DNA of 64,000 nucleotides from Variovorax paradoxus (GTDB lineage: Bacteria > Pseudomonadota > Gammaproteobacteria > Burkholderiales > Burkholderiaceae_C): the NCBI RefSeq assembly GCF_030815975.1, contig NZ_JAUSXL010000002.1:1798001-1862000 (forward strand). Reading direction: 5' to 3'. Positions 62,175-64,000 of this stretch are shown here, in pieces; positions within the stretch are counted from its first letter, which is position 1; every line of letters begins with the position of its first letter. Below the pieces are notes generated by a model that was not told where the DNA came from, did not search any database, and saw nothing but the letters and a program-made list of their open reading frames with translations. The position numbers and the translations under genes are program-made.

Positions 62175-63719
62175 CTAGTGAGTCGTCATTACCTTGCCCC
62201 ACTCCTGCTCGTAGGTGGTGACAAGGGTCTGGTTCGACAGCCGGTTCACTTCGGCCGGCACGCGCGCCATGTCGAGCGGAAAGTCGAACATCAGCGGCAA
62301 GGTGGAAGGCGAGAGAAAACGCAGCCCCGAAGGCAGCGCATCGGGCATCCGATACGGCCGCCGGCTCGCGATGATGAAGCCCCATTCGCCGAAGCTCGGC
62401 ACATGCGCGTGGTAGGGCGTGGCGCGCAGGCCGACCGACTCGATGGTCGCCGCCACGGTCCAGTAGCTCTTGCGCGCGACCAGCGGCGAGGTGGTCTGGA
62501 TCACCGCGTAGCCGCTCGCCGAAAGGCGCTTTTCGAGCAGCGCATAGAAGCTGTTGGTGTAGAGCTTGCCGATCGCGAAGTTGGTCGGATCGGGAAAGTC
62601 GACCACGATCACGTCGAAAAAGTCTCCGGACTGCTGCAGCCACTGAAAGGCATCGGTATTGACGATCTTCACCTTCGGCGACGAGAGCGAATGCCCGTTG
62701 AGCGCGGCCAGCGTCTCATGCGCGGTGAAGAGCTGGGTCATGTTCGGATCGAGCTCCACCAGCGTGACCGATTCGACCGAGGGATATTTCAGGATCTCGC
62801 GCACCGCCATGCCATCGCCGCCGCCGAGCACCGCGACTTTCTTCGGTGCGCCCTGCGCGGCCATCACCGGATGGACGAGCGCCTCGTGGTAGCGGTACTC
62901 GTCGCGCTCGGCGAACTGCAGGTTGCCGTTCAGGAACAGCCGGTGCCCGAGCTGTCCGCGTGTGACCACGATGCGCTGGTAGGGCGAGGTGGCGCTGAAC
63001 ACGATGCGGTCCTGGTAGAACTTGTCTTCGGCCAGCGAGGTGATGCGGTCGGCCCACGCGAAGGCGCCGGCCAGCGCGGCCAGCGCCAGAAAGCAGGCCA
63101 GCGCATGCGCACCGATGCGGCGCAGCTCATGGCGGAACAGCCACAGCGCCCACACGGCCACGGCGGCATTCATGAGGCCGAACAGCAGGCCGGTGCGGAT
63201 CATGCCGAGCTGCGGCACCAGCACCAGCGGAAAAGCCACCGACACCGCCAGCGCGCCGAGGTAGTCGAAGGTGAGCACCTGCGACACCAGGTTCTTGAGC
63301 TGGATGTTGCGCTTGAGGATGCGCATCACCAGCGGGATCTCGAGCCCCACCAGCGTGCCGACCACCACCACGAGCCCATAGAGCAGCGGGCGGAACGCAC
63401 CGGGCACATAGGCGTTCGCGAGGAAAAGAATGGCCGGCAGCGCGCCGCCGACCAGCGCCACGAGCAGCTCGATGCGCAGAAAGTGCGCTGGCAGCTGGCG
63501 GTCGAAAAAGCGAGAGAGCCACGAACCCACGCCCATCGCGAACAGGTAGGTGCCGATGATGGTGCTGAATTGCAGCACCGAATCGCCGAGCAGGTAGGAG
63601 CTCAGCGCGGCCGCGGTCAGCTCGTAGACCAGCCCGCAGGCGGCCACAACGAACACGCTGGCGAGCAGCGCGATCTCGACGGGCTGCGGCCCGCGCGCAT
63701 CGGCGGCATGCGCGGACAC
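62175..63719 (-). CDS. Membrane-anchored polyamine aminopropyltransferase (SpeE-like)
   Basis: The 514-residue protein has about seven hydrophobic helices at residues ~10-230 (VEIALLASVFVVAACGLVYE; LYGLVVVVGTLVGLEIPLVM). A C-terminal spermidine synthase domain follows, with GNLQFAERDEYRYHEALVHP, the SAM loop VAVLGGGDGMAVREI and VVDFPDPTNFAIGKLY. It would transfer an aminopropyl group from decarboxylated SAM to an amine at the membrane. A GTG start at 63719 is proposed, with GGGGAGG five bases upstream. It is downstream of the DUF350 gene and upstream of the flavoprotein gene. Confidence 0.88.
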   Translation of the reverse strand: MSAHAADARGPQPVEIALLASVFVVAACGLVYELTAAALSSYLLGDSVLQFSTIIGTYLFAMGVGSWLSRFFDRQLPAHFLRIELLVALVGGALPAILFLANAYVPGAFRPLLYGLVVVVGTLVGLEIPLVMRILKRNIQLKNLVSQVLTFDYLGALAVSVAFPLVLVPQLGMIRTGLLFGLMNAAVAVWALWLFRHELRRIGAHALACFLALAALAGAFAWADRITSLAEDKFYQDRIVFSATSPYQRIVVTRGQLGHRLFLNGNLQFAERDEYRYHEALVHPVMAAQGAPKKVAVLGGGDGMAVREILKYPSVESVTLVELDPNMTQLFTAHETLAALNGHSLSSPKVKIVNTDAFQWLQQSGDFFDVIVVDFPDPTNFAIGKLYTNSFYALLEKRLSASGYAVIQTTSPLVARKSYWTVAATIESVGLRATPYHAHVPSFGEWGFIIASRRPYRMPDALPSGLRFLSPSTLPLMFDFPLDMARVPAEVNRLSNQTLVTTYEQEWGKVMTTH

Positions 63720-63733
63720 GGCCGCCTCCCCGC

Positions 63734-63952
63734 TCAATGGATCGCGGCTGCGACGATGACGCAGATGCCCAGGCTCATGGCGGCCACGACCAGGCCCAGC
63801 GCCACGTTCTGCTTCTCGACGATCTCGCCCCACAGGTCATAGGGCGTGACCTTGTCGATGATCAAAAAGCAGAGCCAGAAGATCAGTACGCCAAGCAGCG
63901 CATACACGAGCGATCCGAGGACCACGCCCGGTTTCAGCCATTCAAATCCCAT
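63734..63952 (-). CDS. DUF350-family small membrane protein
   Basis: The 72-residue protein has two hydrophobic helices (GVVLGSLVYALLGVLIFWLC, ALGLVVAAMSLGICVIVAAA) separated by a conserved charged linker (DKVTPYDLWGEIVEKQN), as in DUF350 proteins. The GGAGG ribosome site is seven bases before the ATG. DUF350 genes regularly sit beside membrane aminopropyltransferase genes, as here. The operon probably continues beyond the window edge. Confidence 0.85.
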   Translation of the reverse strand: MGFEWLKPGVVLGSLVYALLGVLIFWLCFLIIDKVTPYDLWGEIVEKQNVALGLVVAAMSLGICVIVAAAIH

Positions 63953-64000
63953 GGGGACCTCCAGTCGTAGTAGCAGTAGTGGTGGTAAGTGACATCGACG

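Overview
The window is a GC-rich (upper 60s percent by eye) bacterial chromosome segment that looks like a member of the Comamonadaceae, most likely Variovorax or a close relative. This rests on the style of the gene set: tripartite-tricarboxylate (Bug-type) binding proteins, many LysR and GntR/FCD regulators, long catabolic operons with 4-base ATGA overlaps, and a second-copy type infA next to a DEAD-box helicase. No database search was possible. No rRNA, tRNA, CRISPR array, integrase or transposase was seen.

Layout. 1-5300: a LysR regulator (cut by the window edge) divergent from a Bug binding protein and an N-formylglutamate amidohydrolase, then a small lipoprotein, a PuuD-like glutamine amidotransferase and a TIM-barrel sugar isomerase. 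5300-8450: a growth/cold-type block with a long leader, a small conserved protein, infA, a DbpA-type helicase and two small unknown proteins. 8464-14972 (minus): a compact trans-4-hydroxyproline catabolic operon with a DapA-family deaminase, a solute-binding protein, hydroxyproline epimerase, a three-part D-hydroxyproline dehydrogenase and a GntR regulator. A 28-base near-palindrome lies upstream of its first gene. 15125-15359 holds two copies of a repeat in inverted orientation.

15429-32218 (minus) reads as one ~16.8 kb operon: class II aldolase, Dpp-type peptide/polyamine importer, a frameshifted D-2-hydroxyacid dehydrogenase, a SpuC-like aminotransferase, two acetylpolyamine-amidohydrolase/HDAC-fold proteins, a DMT exporter, a GntR regulator, a hydroxylysine-kinase-like phosphotransferase, an AGXT2L-type phospho-lyase/aminotransferase, an M20 N-acyl hydrolase and a Bug protein. 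With the hydroxyproline operon next door, this suggests use of collagen-type hydroxy-amino acids, or of N-acylated diamines.

32578-41900: pirin/DoxX with a divergent LysR, then a second GntR-controlled operon (34895-39675, minus) for a polar amino acid importer. That operon contains an unusual class-IV aminotransferase homologue lacking the expected catalytic lysine. slyD and a CYTH-CHAD protein follow. 41968-47606: an amidase, a lower-GC TetR/exported hydrolase pair with tandem palindromic operators on its promoter, a VOC protein, a pirin and a YciI protein. 47754-49162: a protealysin-like M4 peptidase overlapped by an emfourin-like inhibitor gene. 49189-55472: mntH, an ABM protein, two lipoproteins and the central-carbon pair tkt-gap with a bidirectional terminator.

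55608-58125: speD, murU and pepP. 58067-63952: a LysR gene overlapping the end of pepP, a phytase-like esterase, and a DUF350 / membrane aminopropyltransferase / Tat-exported flavoprotein operon that probably concerns polyamines at the cell envelope.
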